From NCBI GenBank assembly GCA_045533555.1, contig JAZSHZ010000014.1:1-10349 (forward strand): a stretch of 10,349 nucleotides of DNA, read 5' to 3'. Each line of letters opens with the position of its first letter. Positions within the stretch are counted from its first letter, which is position 1. Positions 1-5,756 of the stretch are shown piece after piece. A program made the position numbers and the translations under genes. The notes under the pieces were generated by a model. It saw only the letters and a list, made by a program, of their open reading frames with translations. It did no database searches and was not told the origin of the DNA. The stretch comes from SIG480 sp045533555. GTDB taxonomy: Bacteria; Bacillota; Clostridia; Oscillospirales; JAAYXM01.

Positions 1-6
1 TAAGAG

Positions 7-40
7 AAAATCCGAAAGGTATGTCCTTTCGGATTTTTTC
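7..40 (+). terminator. Rho-independent terminator of an upstream gene
   Basis: A 13-bp perfect stem (7-19 with 25-37) has a 5-nt loop and its 3' arm runs into a T-rich tail. The TAA at 1-3 could be the stop codon of the gene it terminates, but that gene lies outside the window. The hairpin separates that gene from the phosphate transporter. Confidence 0.85.
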
Positions 41-64
41 TATGTAAATCCTGTGTAAAATCTG

Positions 65-93
65 TTGATAATTGCATAAATAATATATATAAT
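65..93 (+). promoter_or_regulatory. Promoter of the Na/Pi transporter
   Basis: TTGATA (65-70) and a perfect TATAAT (88-93) are separated by 17 bp, in AT-rich DNA just after the upstream terminator. The predicted start is near position 100, which gives a leader of about 45 nt. No PHO-box-like repeats were recognised. Confidence 0.75.
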
Positions 94-143
94 GTATTCG
101 GTGAAAATTGAAGAAAAAAGAAAAAGAAGAAAGGAAAAAGAAA

Positions 144-1889
144 ATGGATATTTTTGATATTCTGACGATGATAGGTGGCTTGTGCCTGTTTTTGTTCGGA
201 ATGGACGTCATGGGACAAGCGCTTGAAAGACGCGCGGGAGGAGCATTGAGGACACTTCTCGGCAAACTTACAACAAATAAGCTTGCGGGGCTTCTGACCG
301 GTATGTGCGTAACTGCGATAATTCAGAGCTCTTCCGCAACGACTGTCATGGTCGTCGGCTTTGTTAATTCATCGCTTATGTCTCTCAAACAGGCGATAAA
401 CGTCATTATGGGTGCGAACATAGGAACGACGATAACGGCGTGGGTTCTCTCGCTCAGCGGAATTGAGGGGGACAACATTATTGTTCAGCTTCTCAAGCCG
501 ACTTCGTTCACGCCGATTCTTGCGCTTATCGGCATTATAATGACGATGGTTGGAAAGGACAGCAAGAAGAAGGATACCGGTGCGATTCTTCTCGGCTTTG
601 CAACTCTTATGTTCGGTATGGATACGATGTCGGGAGCAGTCAAGGGGCTTGCAGACGTTCCTGCATTCAGAGAGCTTTTTATTCTTTTTGAAAACCCGAT
701 TCTCGGTGTCCTCGCAGGTGCGGTGCTCACTGCGATAATTCAGAGCTCATCTGCTTCGGTCGGTATTCTTCAGGCACTTGCGGCAACGGGGCAGGTTTCA
801 ATCGGTGCAACGATTCCGATTATTATGGGTCAGAATATCGGTACCTGCATAACCGCAATCCTCTCCTCGTTCGGAACGAACAAGAATGCAAAGCGCGCCG
901 CGCTTCTCCACCTTTTGTTCAATATTATCGGAACTGTGCTTTGTCTTGTATTGTTCGCGGGTGTCAAATATGTATTGGCCCCGATGTTTCTTGAAAATTC
1001 TGCAAACTATACCACAATTGCCATCGCGCACTCGGCATTCAATATTTTCTGCACGGCAGTTTTGTTTCCCGCAGGCGGACTTCTTGAAAAGCTTGTCATC
1101 AGAATTGTTCCCGATGCAAAGAGCAAGGAAGCAGTTGTCGAGCTTGATGAGCGACTTCTCCTTACTCCCTCGGTTGCTCTCGAGACATGCCATTCCCTGG
1201 CAATTGATATGATTGACGTTGCAGGAGCAACGATTCGCGGAGGAATGAAATCGCTTCGTGAATACAGCAGTGAGCTCGCGGCGGAAATATGCGACGGAGA
1301 AGAGAAGACAGACCATTATGAGGATGTCCTCGGAACTTATCTCGTCAAACTCAGCTCACATCAGATTTCAGATGAAGACAATGCAGAGGCGGCGAAACTG
1401 CTTCGATTGATAGGAGATTTTGAAAGAATTTCGGACCACGGAGTCAATATTCTCAAATCCGCAGAGGAAATGAGAGATAAGAATATCAGCTTCACGGATG
1501 CCGCAGAAGCTGAACTCGATGTCATTCTCGAGGCGATAAATGAAATTCTGGGTCTCGCAAGACGCGCATTTGTCGAGAACGATTTTTCTGCAGCGCTTTC
1601 AATTGAGCCGCTTGAGCAGGTCATAGACGATCTTCGTGAAAAGCTTCGTGCGCAGCATATTGCAAGGCTCCAGCGAGGCGAATGTTCGATTGATGCGGGC
1701 TTTGTCTGGTCGGATCTTCTCACGAATCTCGGAAGAACCTCCGACCATTGCTCGAATATTGCGGGATGTGTCATCGATATGGCAAGCAGCCATATGAATC
1801 TCCATGAATCGATCCGCGCCTTCCGCGATGATAACCCCGAATTCAAGGCAAAATTCAGGGAATATACAAAGAAATATTCAATTGCATAA
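144..1889 (+). CDS. Na+/phosphate cotransporter with C-terminal PhoU-like domain (NptA/YjbB family)
   Basis: Integral membrane protein expected to import, or in some relatives export, inorganic phosphate using the sodium gradient. From ATG 144 it has 581 residues, the usual size for NptA proteins fused to PhoU. The hydrophobic N-terminal half holds the two inverted family repeats, each with a QSSS signature (residues 61-64 and 200-203) followed by an N-I-G-T motif (GANIGTT 90-96, GQNIGTC 229-235). After about residue 340 the protein is soluble, helical and charged, with two PhoU-like halves (for example the ERISDHGVNI and RTSDHCSNIA motifs). I chose ATG 144 because AGAAAGGA (128-135) sits 8 nt upstream. 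A TTG at 108 would add 12 mostly Lys/Glu residues and lacks a good ribosome binding site. It stands alone between a promoter and a terminator. Family is secure; transport direction is not. Confidence 0.93.
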   Translation: MDIFDILTMIGGLCLFLFGMDVMGQALERRAGGALRTLLGKLTTNKLAGLLTGMCVTAIIQSSSATTVMVVGFVNSSLMSLKQAINVIMGANIGTTITAWVLSLSGIEGDNIIVQLLKPTSFTPILALIGIIMTMVGKDSKKKDTGAILLGFATLMFGMDTMSGAVKGLADVPAFRELFILFENPILGVLAGAVLTAIIQSSSASVGILQALAATGQVSIGATIPIIMGQNIGTCITAILSSFGTNKNAKRAALLHLLFNIIGTVLCLVLFAGVKYVLAPMFLENSANYTTIAIAHSAFNIFCTAVLFPAGGLLEKLVIRIVPDAKSKEAVVELDERLLLTPSVALETCHSLAIDMIDVAGATIRGGMKSLREYSSELAAEICDGEEKTDHYEDVLGTYLVKLSSHQISDEDNAEAAKLLRLIGDFERISDHGVNILKSAEEMRDKNISFTDAAEAELDVILEAINEILGLARRAFVENDFSAALSIEPLEQVIDDLREKLRAQHIARLQRGECSIDAGFVWSDLLTNLGRTSDHCSNIAGCVIDMASSHMNLHESIRAFRDDNPEFKAKFREYTKKYSIA

Positions 1890-1895
1890 AGAAGG

Positions 1896-1933
1896 AAAAA
1901 GTATATCCGCTAAATCTCGGATATACTTTTTTC
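1896..1933 (+). terminator. Terminator after the Na/Pi transporter
   Basis: GTATATCCG (1901-1909) pairs with CGGATATAC (1918-1926), extended by an A5/T5 pairing (1896-1900 with 1927-1931). The loop is 8 nt and a T-run follows. It lies 6 nt after the transporter stop codon. Confidence 0.9.
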
Positions 1934-1953
1934 TTATATCATAATAAAAATAC

Positions 1954-1982
1954 TTGCAATTATTTTATAACCGATATATACT
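1954..1982 (+). promoter_or_regulatory. Promoter of the alcohol dehydrogenase
   Basis: TTGCAA (1954-1959) and TATACT (1977-1982) are spaced 17 bp apart, directly downstream of the transporter terminator. The predicted start is near 1989, giving a leader of about 55 nt that ends in GGAGGAGAG (2029-2037), 6 nt before the ATG. Confidence 0.65.
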
Positions 1983-2043
1983 TACAAATAGTTTGTTAAA
2001 TGTCAAACATAAATTAAGGAGTAAATACGGAGGAGAGATTATT

Positions 2044-3105
2044 ATGAAAGCATATGTAAGACATGCAATGGGAGTTGTAGGTTGGATGGATAAGCCGGAT
2101 CCTGTTTGCGGTCCGGATGATGCTATCTGCCGCCCCATCGCGCTTTGCCCCTGTTCGTCTGACGTACATACCGCGTGGGAGATGGATGGCCCCCATCTTA
2201 AAGATATCACGCTCGGCCATGAGGCTCTCGGCGAAGTTATCGAGGTCGGCGAAAATGTCAAGGATTTCAAGGTTGGCGATAAGGTTATCGTTCCCTGCAC
2301 GACTCCCACATGGAAGCACCCCGATATTCAGGACGGCGATCCGTGGGATGCGGGCGGAATGTTTGCGGGAATCAATTTCTCAAACTATGAGGACGGAACG
2401 ATGGCTGAAAAGTTCAAGGTCCGTTCGGCTGATATGAACCTTTGCCACCTCCCCGAAGGGCTTGACTATAAGAAGGCTATCATGGTTGTTGATATGATGA
2501 CGACAGGCTTCCACGGCTCCGAGCTTGCCGAAGTAAGATATGGCGATTCCGTTGTTGTTTTCGGCATAGGCCCTGTCGGACTTATGGCGGTTGCCGGATC
2601 AAAGCTTATGGGCGCAGGTCAGATCATCGCGGTCGGAACTCGTCCGAATTGTGTTGCGATTGCAAAGGAATACGGTGCAACAGATATCGTTTCCTATAAA
2701 GAGGGAAATCTTGTGGATCAGATTATGGCGCTCACAAACGGCCGCGGTGTCGATGCCGCAATCGTTGCGGGAGGCGATGCAAACACATTGGCTCAGGCAA
2801 TGGCAGTAACCCGTTGCGGCGGTTCAATGGTCAACCTCAATGTCATAACGGGGACGAGTGAGTTCGTCTTTGATTATATGTCCATCAGCGGAGGATTTAT
2901 GGGACATAAGACAATCCGCGGAGGTCTTTGCCCGGGTGGAAGAAGACGCGCAGAGCGCCTCACGAATATGCTTATGGCAGACCGTGTAGATCCGTCGCGT
3001 ATGGTCACCCATGAATTCCACGGACTCGATAAGATCGCGGATGCGCTTCAGCTTATGAAGGATAAGCCGCGCGATCTCATCAAACCCATCGTATTTATCG
3101 ACTAA
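2044..3105 (+). CDS. NADP-dependent secondary alcohol dehydrogenase, zinc MDR family (TbADH-like)
   Basis: Cytosolic medium-chain dehydrogenase that should interconvert secondary alcohols and ketones (for example 2-propanol and acetone) or related substrates. From ATG 2044 it has 353 residues, matching the roughly 352 of the Thermoanaerobacter brockii enzyme, which it resembles throughout. The catalytic zinc ligands of that enzyme are all present: Cys37, His59 with Glu60, and Asp150. The structural-zinc cysteine lobe is absent, as in TbADH. The Rossmann motif GIGPVG is at 174-179. Gly198, Thr199, Arg200 and Tyr218 correspond to the NADP phosphate-binding set (Gly, Ser, Arg, Tyr in TbADH), so NADP(H) preference is likely. 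The end also fits the subfamily (HKTIRGGLCPGGR, then MKDKPRDLIKP). The GGAGGAGAG site fixes the start; an in-frame extension back to 1954 would overlap the promoter. Family is near certain; physiological substrate is unknown. Confidence 0.95.
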   Translation: MKAYVRHAMGVVGWMDKPDPVCGPDDAICRPIALCPCSSDVHTAWEMDGPHLKDITLGHEALGEVIEVGENVKDFKVGDKVIVPCTTPTWKHPDIQDGDPWDAGGMFAGINFSNYEDGTMAEKFKVRSADMNLCHLPEGLDYKKAIMVVDMMTTGFHGSELAEVRYGDSVVVFGIGPVGLMAVAGSKLMGAGQIIAVGTRPNCVAIAKEYGATDIVSYKEGNLVDQIMALTNGRGVDAAIVAGGDANTLAQAMAVTRCGGSMVNLNVITGTSEFVFDYMSISGGFMGHKTIRGGLCPGGRRRAERLTNMLMADRVDPSRMVTHEFHGLDKIADALQLMKDKPRDLIKPIVFID

Positions 3106-3107
3106 TA

Positions 3108-3136
3108 TTGAAAAAATCTCCTTTTTGTTATATAAT
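3108..3136 (+). promoter_or_regulatory. Promoter of the ABM-domain gene, overlapping a palindrome
   Basis: TTGAAA (3108-3113) and a consensus TATAAT (3131-3136) are spaced exactly 17 bp apart and begin 3 bp after the alcohol dehydrogenase stop. The expected start is around 3142-3145, so the leader is only about 18 nt and begins at the ribosome binding site. The -10 hexamer lies in the middle of the inverted repeat at 3116-3154. Confidence 0.7.
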
Positions 3137-3154
3137 GTATAACGAAAAGGAGAT
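3116..3154. repeat. 17-bp inverted repeat covering -10 box and ribosome binding site
   Basis: The left arm (3116-3132) and right arm (3138-3154) are complementary over 17 positions, with one G-T pair and a 5-nt centre (3133-3137). The right arm holds the AAAAGGAGAT ribosome binding site of the next gene. On read-through RNA from the alcohol dehydrogenase this would be a hairpin that hides that site; followed by GATTTT it could also act as a weak terminator. As DNA it could be a repressor operator. Which of these applies cannot be told from sequence. Confidence 0.75.
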
Positions 3155-3160
3155 GATTTT

Positions 3161-3448
3161 ATGTATAAAATATATGTAGTGTTCAATTGCTTTGAAGGAA
3201 AGCGCGAGGGCTTTGTCGAAAAGGTAAAGGCGGAAGGCCTTGTCGATGCAATCCGGGCGGAGGACGGTTGCGGAAGATATGATTTCTATTTTTCCGAAAA
3301 GGATAAGAATGAGATCCTTCTCATAGAAGAATGGGAATCAAAGGAAAAACAGCAGATCCATATCGCGCAACCGCATATGGAAACCTTCCGCGAACTCAAA
3401 AAGAGCTATATCGAAAAGACGACCATAGGAGAATTCGAGATAAAATAG
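3161..3448 (+). CDS. ABM-domain protein (putative quinol monooxygenase family)
   Basis: A 95-residue protein with the size and pattern of a single antibiotic-biosynthesis-monooxygenase (ABM) ferredoxin-like domain, the fold of YgiN. The stretch from the central GCGRYDFYFSEKD (residues 37-49) through ILLIEEWESKEKQQIH to the AQPHM segment matches small clostridial ABM proteins annotated as putative quinol monooxygenases. Members are usually cofactor-free cytosolic dimers acting on quinols or aromatics; for most the substrate is unknown, and it is unknown here. AAGGAGAT (3147-3154) lies 6 nt before ATG 3161 and fixes the start. It follows the alcohol dehydrogenase by 55 bp but has its own promoter. 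A degenerate piece of this gene (codons for WESKEKQQIHIAQP) recurs about 976 bp downstream. Family confidence is good; reaction confidence is low. Confidence 0.85.
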   Translation: MYKIYVVFNCFEGKREGFVEKVKAEGLVDAIRAEDGCGRYDFYFSEKDKNEILLIEEWESKEKQQIHIAQPHMETFRELKKSYIEKTTIGEFEIK

Positions 3449-3454
3449 AAACCG

Positions 3455-3486
3455 AGCTTGTCCGTTATATTATCGGGCAAGCTTTT
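3455..3486 (+). terminator. Terminator after the ABM gene
   Basis: A 10-bp stem (3455-3464 with 3474-3483, one G-T pair) has a 9-nt AT loop and is followed by a short TTTT. It starts 7 nt after the ABM stop codon. The short T-run suggests moderate strength. Confidence 0.75.
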
Positions 3487-3496
3487 GCTATAATGA

Positions 3497-3526
3497 TTGA
3501 CAAGGTTTCGTGCACTGTGATATTAT
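3497..3526 (+). promoter_or_regulatory. Promoter of the jellyroll-like protein gene
   Basis: TTGACA (3497-3502) and TATTAT (3521-3526) are spaced 18 bp apart. The predicted start is near 3533, right at the GAGGTGAG ribosome binding site (3533-3540), so the mRNA would be nearly leaderless upstream of the site. Confidence 0.65.
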
Positions 3527-3545
3527 GCTTTCGAGGTGAGAAAAG

Positions 3546-4229
3546 GTGAAAGAAATAAAGAGGTATGAAAGAGGATACGATAAGGGTGAAAAGGCGGTGG
3601 AAGGAGTTTTGCGCCTTCCCGGTCGAAACATATATCTGAAAGATTCAGAGGTTATTTTTTCAATTGATGAATTTTCTCAGGAGGATCTTGAAAAGCATTT
3701 TGATATTAAAACCGGAGAGTGGTATACGGAGGATGGCTGGGTAGTCGGAAAGAATCCCGATATGTGCCCGGGTATGATTGTTTCAAAGGAAGATTTTTTC
3801 GGCGAAATTATGTTTGAGATAACGACGAAGCTCGTCCCTCCCTCGACTCACGACATAAATCTTATGATTCACGGTGAGTGGACGGAGAAGGGCAGAGGCA
3901 ATGCTTATGTGGCAGGAATAGAAGCTTTCTGGCAGGGGAATATAGGTTTTGAAAAATCTCCTTCATATAAGCTTACTGCGGCAACTAATCTTTTTGATTT
4001 CGATCCCGAAAAGGAGCATCTTTTCCAGTTTGCTTGTGCGCAGGGGCTGATATTTATTCTTGTTGACGGAAAGCTTTGCCTTATGGTTACCGATCCCGAT
4101 CCGATTGATATTGACAAATACGGAAAAGTTGGTGTCGAGGCATTTGCAAGCTGGCTCAAATTCAAGAATATGCGAATCTACAGACTCAAAACCGAAAGAG
4201 TCAGAGAATATTATTGCCCGGAATTTTAA
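3546..4229 (+). CDS. Cytoplasmic jellyroll-like protein, possibly DUF1080/LamG-type concanavalin fold
   Basis: A 227-residue protein without signal peptide or membrane segments. I do not recognise an exact family. The pattern resembles DUF1080/LamG-type beta-sandwiches: an opening segment GEWYTEDGWVVGKNPDM (residues 57-73), a strand-rich middle (FGEIMFEITTKL, INLMIHGEW), then LIFILVDGKLCLMVTDPDP (171-189) and a closing KYGKVGVEAFASWLKFKNMRIYRLK (193-217). That closing order, with ligand strand, 'VxGKL', 'DPDP', 'GxVGxEAF' and 'xFKNxRIY', is typical of the 3-keto-disaccharide-hydrolase/DUF1080 fold, so carbohydrate binding or hydrolysis is possible but unproved. It starts at GTG 3546, supported by GAGGTGAG 5 nt upstream. 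It has its own promoter and no clear terminator; its end runs into the T-box-like scar. Confidence 0.75.
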   Translation: MKEIKRYERGYDKGEKAVEGVLRLPGRNIYLKDSEVIFSIDEFSQEDLEKHFDIKTGEWYTEDGWVVGKNPDMCPGMIVSKEDFFGEIMFEITTKLVPPSTHDINLMIHGEWTEKGRGNAYVAGIEAFWQGNIGFEKSPSYKLTAATNLFDFDPEKEHLFQFACAQGLIFILVDGKLCLMVTDPDPIDIDKYGKVGVEAFASWLKFKNMRIYRLKTERVREYYCPEF

Positions 4230-4236
4230 AAACAGT

Positions 4237-4316
4237 ATATTACATCAATATTTGTAATAAAGACGATGAAAATGTGTAAGTAGCGGTTATTTCTCCATAC
4301 AAGAGAGCGGGAATCA
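4237..4316 (+). pseudogene. Truncated copy of a T-box leader 5' end (promoter -10 region to AGAGAG of stem I)
   Basis: Ungapped alignment with the pheST leader (5451-5530, offset 1214) gives about 61 of 80 identical bases, with 19 of 20 identical at 4267-4286. The match includes a TATTAC (4238-4243) at the place of the leader's -10 TATTAT, and the stem I AAGAGAGCGG (4301-4310). A weak -35-like TTGCCC (4214-4219) lies inside the 3' end of the preceding gene. Specifier loop 3' strand, T-box sequence and attenuator are missing, so it cannot work as a riboswitch. Confidence 0.75.
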
Positions 4317-4460
4317 AAGGAAAAATAGCAGATTCATATTGCACAGCCTCTTTTCAAAGTGTATCAGCAGTGGCGAGCTCTGTCAACAACCGGGATTACG
4401 GAAAGTGCTGCGTTTTATTGGTTAAAGTTCCTTGTATTTATGAAATGGTGCAAAAAATGA
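4309..4460 (+). pseudogene. Degenerate fragment of the ABM-domain gene fused to the T-box scar
   Basis: Bases 4309-4349 match ABM gene bases 3333-3373 at 35 of 41 positions; five differences are transitions and the last base is a transversion. Read in the ABM frame it gives ESKEK-stop-QIHIAQP, where a C-to-T change turned a CAG glutamine codon into TAG (4326-4328). Past 4349 the frame stays open to a TGA at 4458-4460, but I see no further similarity to the ABM gene or anything recognisable. There is no start codon or ribosome binding site for it. The join to the T-box piece lies in the shared GGRAATCA (4309-4316). Confidence 0.7.
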
Positions 4461-4493
4461 TGAAAATTCGATAAAAATAGTTATAAAAGCATA

Positions 4494-4521
4494 TTGACAA
4501 AAATTGTTGTGATGATATACT
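4494..4521 (+). promoter_or_regulatory. Promoter of the lipoprotein gene (extended -10)
   Basis: TTGACA (4494-4499) and TATACT (4516-4521) are spaced 16 bp apart, with TGA directly before the -10 (extended -10 type). The predicted start is near 4528, leaving a leader of about 97 nt. In that leader I see only weak hairpin potential (AAAACA 4532-4537 with TGTTTT 4562-4567) and no known riboswitch. Confidence 0.75.
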
Positions 4522-4624
4522 GTAATTGTAGAAAACAAGAAAGAATGTGGTTCCGATGTGCTGTTTTGAAAAAGTATGAATGTTCCTTAAAAAGAGTTTA
4601 TTTTAAAAGGGGAGTGTTATTTGT

Positions 4625-5386
4625 ATGAAAAAAATACTTGCATTGGTGCTCGGTACATTGATGATTTTAGTACTGGTCTGTGCTTGCGGCGGAGATAGCG
4701 GCTCTGAGGCATCCGTTGTAGGTGCGTGGAAAGAGGTTGACGGAGAAGGAATCATATATTTTGCAGAAGACGGAAGCGGCGAGTCGGCAAAGGTTTCTTA
4801 TCTGTCGGCAAGCTTTGAGTATACGGCGGAAAAAGGAGTTCTGACCATCACTTCGGAAGAAAACAAGAAATTTGATTATGCAATAGACGGTGCTATCCTT
4901 ACCATAACTGCGGACGGTGTCAAATATAAATATGAGAGAATGGAGCTTCCCGTAGAAGAGGTAAGGGAAAAGATAAAAAAGAAGACGTCCGAAGACAGTG
5001 AAGAGCCGGAAACAGAGGAATCCGGAAATACAAAAGAGGAAAAGCCGGAGCCGGGAAGTCCGGGGACAGGTGATTCAGAACCCGAAGCACCGCAGTCGGA
5101 AACAATTTCCGACGAAGAAATAAAGGCTTCAATTGTCGGTGCGTGGGAAACCGAATACAAAGGCTCGCGTCAGGTATATATCTTCAACGCCGACGGAACG
5201 GGATCGGCAACAATTCTGCCGATGACCTATACCGTCGAAAACGGAGTTATTACCATAACGGTCAGCGGATTCGGCAAGACAGAAACTGGCAGTGCTGAAT
5301 ATACGGTGGGTGAAGACACACTCATTCTAAAAAACGGCGAAGATACCCACATATTGTACAGAACGGAAATGCCGAAGATAGGATAA
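4625..5386 (+). CDS. Secreted lipoprotein with two related small beta-rich domains (DUF5640/lipocalin-5-like)
   Basis: A 253-residue exported lipoprotein. The N-terminus is a lipoprotein signal peptide (MKK, hydrophobic 4-18) ending in a lipobox VCAC, with Cys21 as the lipidated residue, so it should sit on the outer face of the membrane. Two similar domains follow: residues 31-107 (VVGAWKEV, YFAEDGSG, FEYTAEKGVLTI, LTITADGVKYKYERM) and 170-250 (IVGAWETE, YIFNADGTG, YTVENGVITI, LILKNGEDTHILYRTEM). These resemble the small DUF5640/lipocalin-like repeats common in clostridial lipoproteins. Between them, about residues 110-168 form an acidic linker rich in Glu, Pro, Ser and Gly, likely disordered. 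AAGGGGAG (4607-4614) lies 10 nt before ATG 4625. Function unknown; no enzyme motif seen. No clear terminator follows, so transcripts may run into the pheST leader. Confidence 0.88.
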   Translation: MKKILALVLGTLMILVLVCACGGDSGSEASVVGAWKEVDGEGIIYFAEDGSGESAKVSYLSASFEYTAEKGVLTITSEENKKFDYAIDGAILTITADGVKYKYERMELPVEEVREKIKKKTSEDSEEPETEESGNTKEEKPEPGSPGTGDSEPEAPQSETISDEEIKASIVGAWETEYKGSRQVYIFNADGTGSATILPMTYTVENGVITITVSGFGKTETGSAEYTVGEDTLILKNGEDTHILYRTEMPKIG

Positions 5387-5428
5387 GGTTGTTTGTATTA
5401 AAATGAGTGCAAAAGTGTAAAAAACTGT

Positions 5429-5457
5429 TTGACATTTTATAAAAAATAGTTTATTAT
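5429..5457 (+). promoter_or_regulatory. Promoter of the pheST operon
   Basis: TTGACA (5429-5434) and TATTAT (5452-5457) are spaced 17 bp apart. The predicted start is near 5464, giving a leader of about 290 nt that carries the T-box riboswitch. Confidence 0.8.
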
Positions 5458-5474
5458 ATTCGTGTATGTAATCC

Positions 5475-5726
5475 GGACAATGAAAATGTGTAAGTAGCCG
5501 TTAATGTTGCGTATAAGAGAGCGGAAATCATGGGCTGTAAGTTTCCGTTTCGCACGTAATGCGTGAATTTCAGCATTGGAGTCTCCTGACGAGAACTAAG
5601 CAGGGTGTGTTATGTCCACGAAATGACATAAGCGAAAGTGCAGAAAGCGATTTCTGAATCAGGGTGGTACCGCGGGTATTGTTTATTATGCTCGTCCCGA
5701 GAATATCGGGGCGAGCTTTTTGTTTT
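5475..5726 (+). promoter_or_regulatory. T-box riboswitch, tRNA(Phe)-sensing, controlling pheST
   Basis: Leader RNA that reads the charging state of tRNA(Phe): uncharged tRNA stabilises an antiterminator and lets pheST be transcribed. Visible parts are stem I (5475-5580) with its AAGAGAGCGG segment (5515-5524), a stem III-like hairpin (CAGAAA 5641-5646 with TTTCTG 5651-5656), the conserved T-box sequence AGGGTGGTACCGCGG (5661-5675), and an attenuator. UGGU (5665-5668) would pair with the ACCA end of a tRNA with discriminator A, as in tRNA(Phe). The CGTCCC (5693-5698) that must pair with the T-box region is also the 5' arm of the terminator, the expected switch. A UUC codon at 5569-5571, just before the closing CAUUG that can pair with CAAUG 5478-5482, is the likely Phe specifier. 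The class is certain; the exact specifier position is inferred. Confidence 0.93.
5690..5726 (+). terminator. T-box attenuator terminator
   Basis: An 11-bp stem (5690-5700 with 5706-5716, one G-T pair) has a 5-nt loop and is followed by TTTTTGTTTT. Its 5' arm overlaps the bases needed for the T-box antiterminator, so the two structures exclude each other. Confidence 0.92.
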
Positions 5727-5756
5727 GCCCGAAAAAATATGAAAGGAAGATTTCAG

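Noticed and set aside
108..143. TTG start adding 12 Lys/Glu-rich residues to the Na/Pi transporter
   Set aside because: The purine run is better explained as the ribosome binding region of ATG 144, which gives the usual hydrophobic N-terminus of the family.
798..1316. 172-codon open frame on the minus strand inside the transporter gene
   Set aside because: It lies wholly antisense to a strongly conserved gene, has no family resemblance and no promoter or ribosome binding site that I can see.
1954..2043. Upstream in-frame extension of the alcohol dehydrogenase (30 residues)
   Set aside because: It overlaps the promoter, lacks a ribosome binding site, and the ATG at 2044 gives the exact length and N-terminus of the TbADH family.
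4238..4258. TATTAC/GTAATA inverted repeat as terminator of the jellyroll gene
   Set aside because: Only a 6-bp AT-rich stem and no T-run; the left arm is better explained as the relic -10 of the broken T-box leader.
4528..4624. Possible riboswitch in the lipoprotein leader
   Set aside because: About 97 nt long but only weak AT pairing, no terminator and no known aptamer motif.
5664..5756. Upstream in-frame extension of pheS (31 residues)
   Set aside because: It runs through the T-box sequence and attenuator; the ATG at 5757 has a good ribosome binding site and gives a normal PheS N-terminus.
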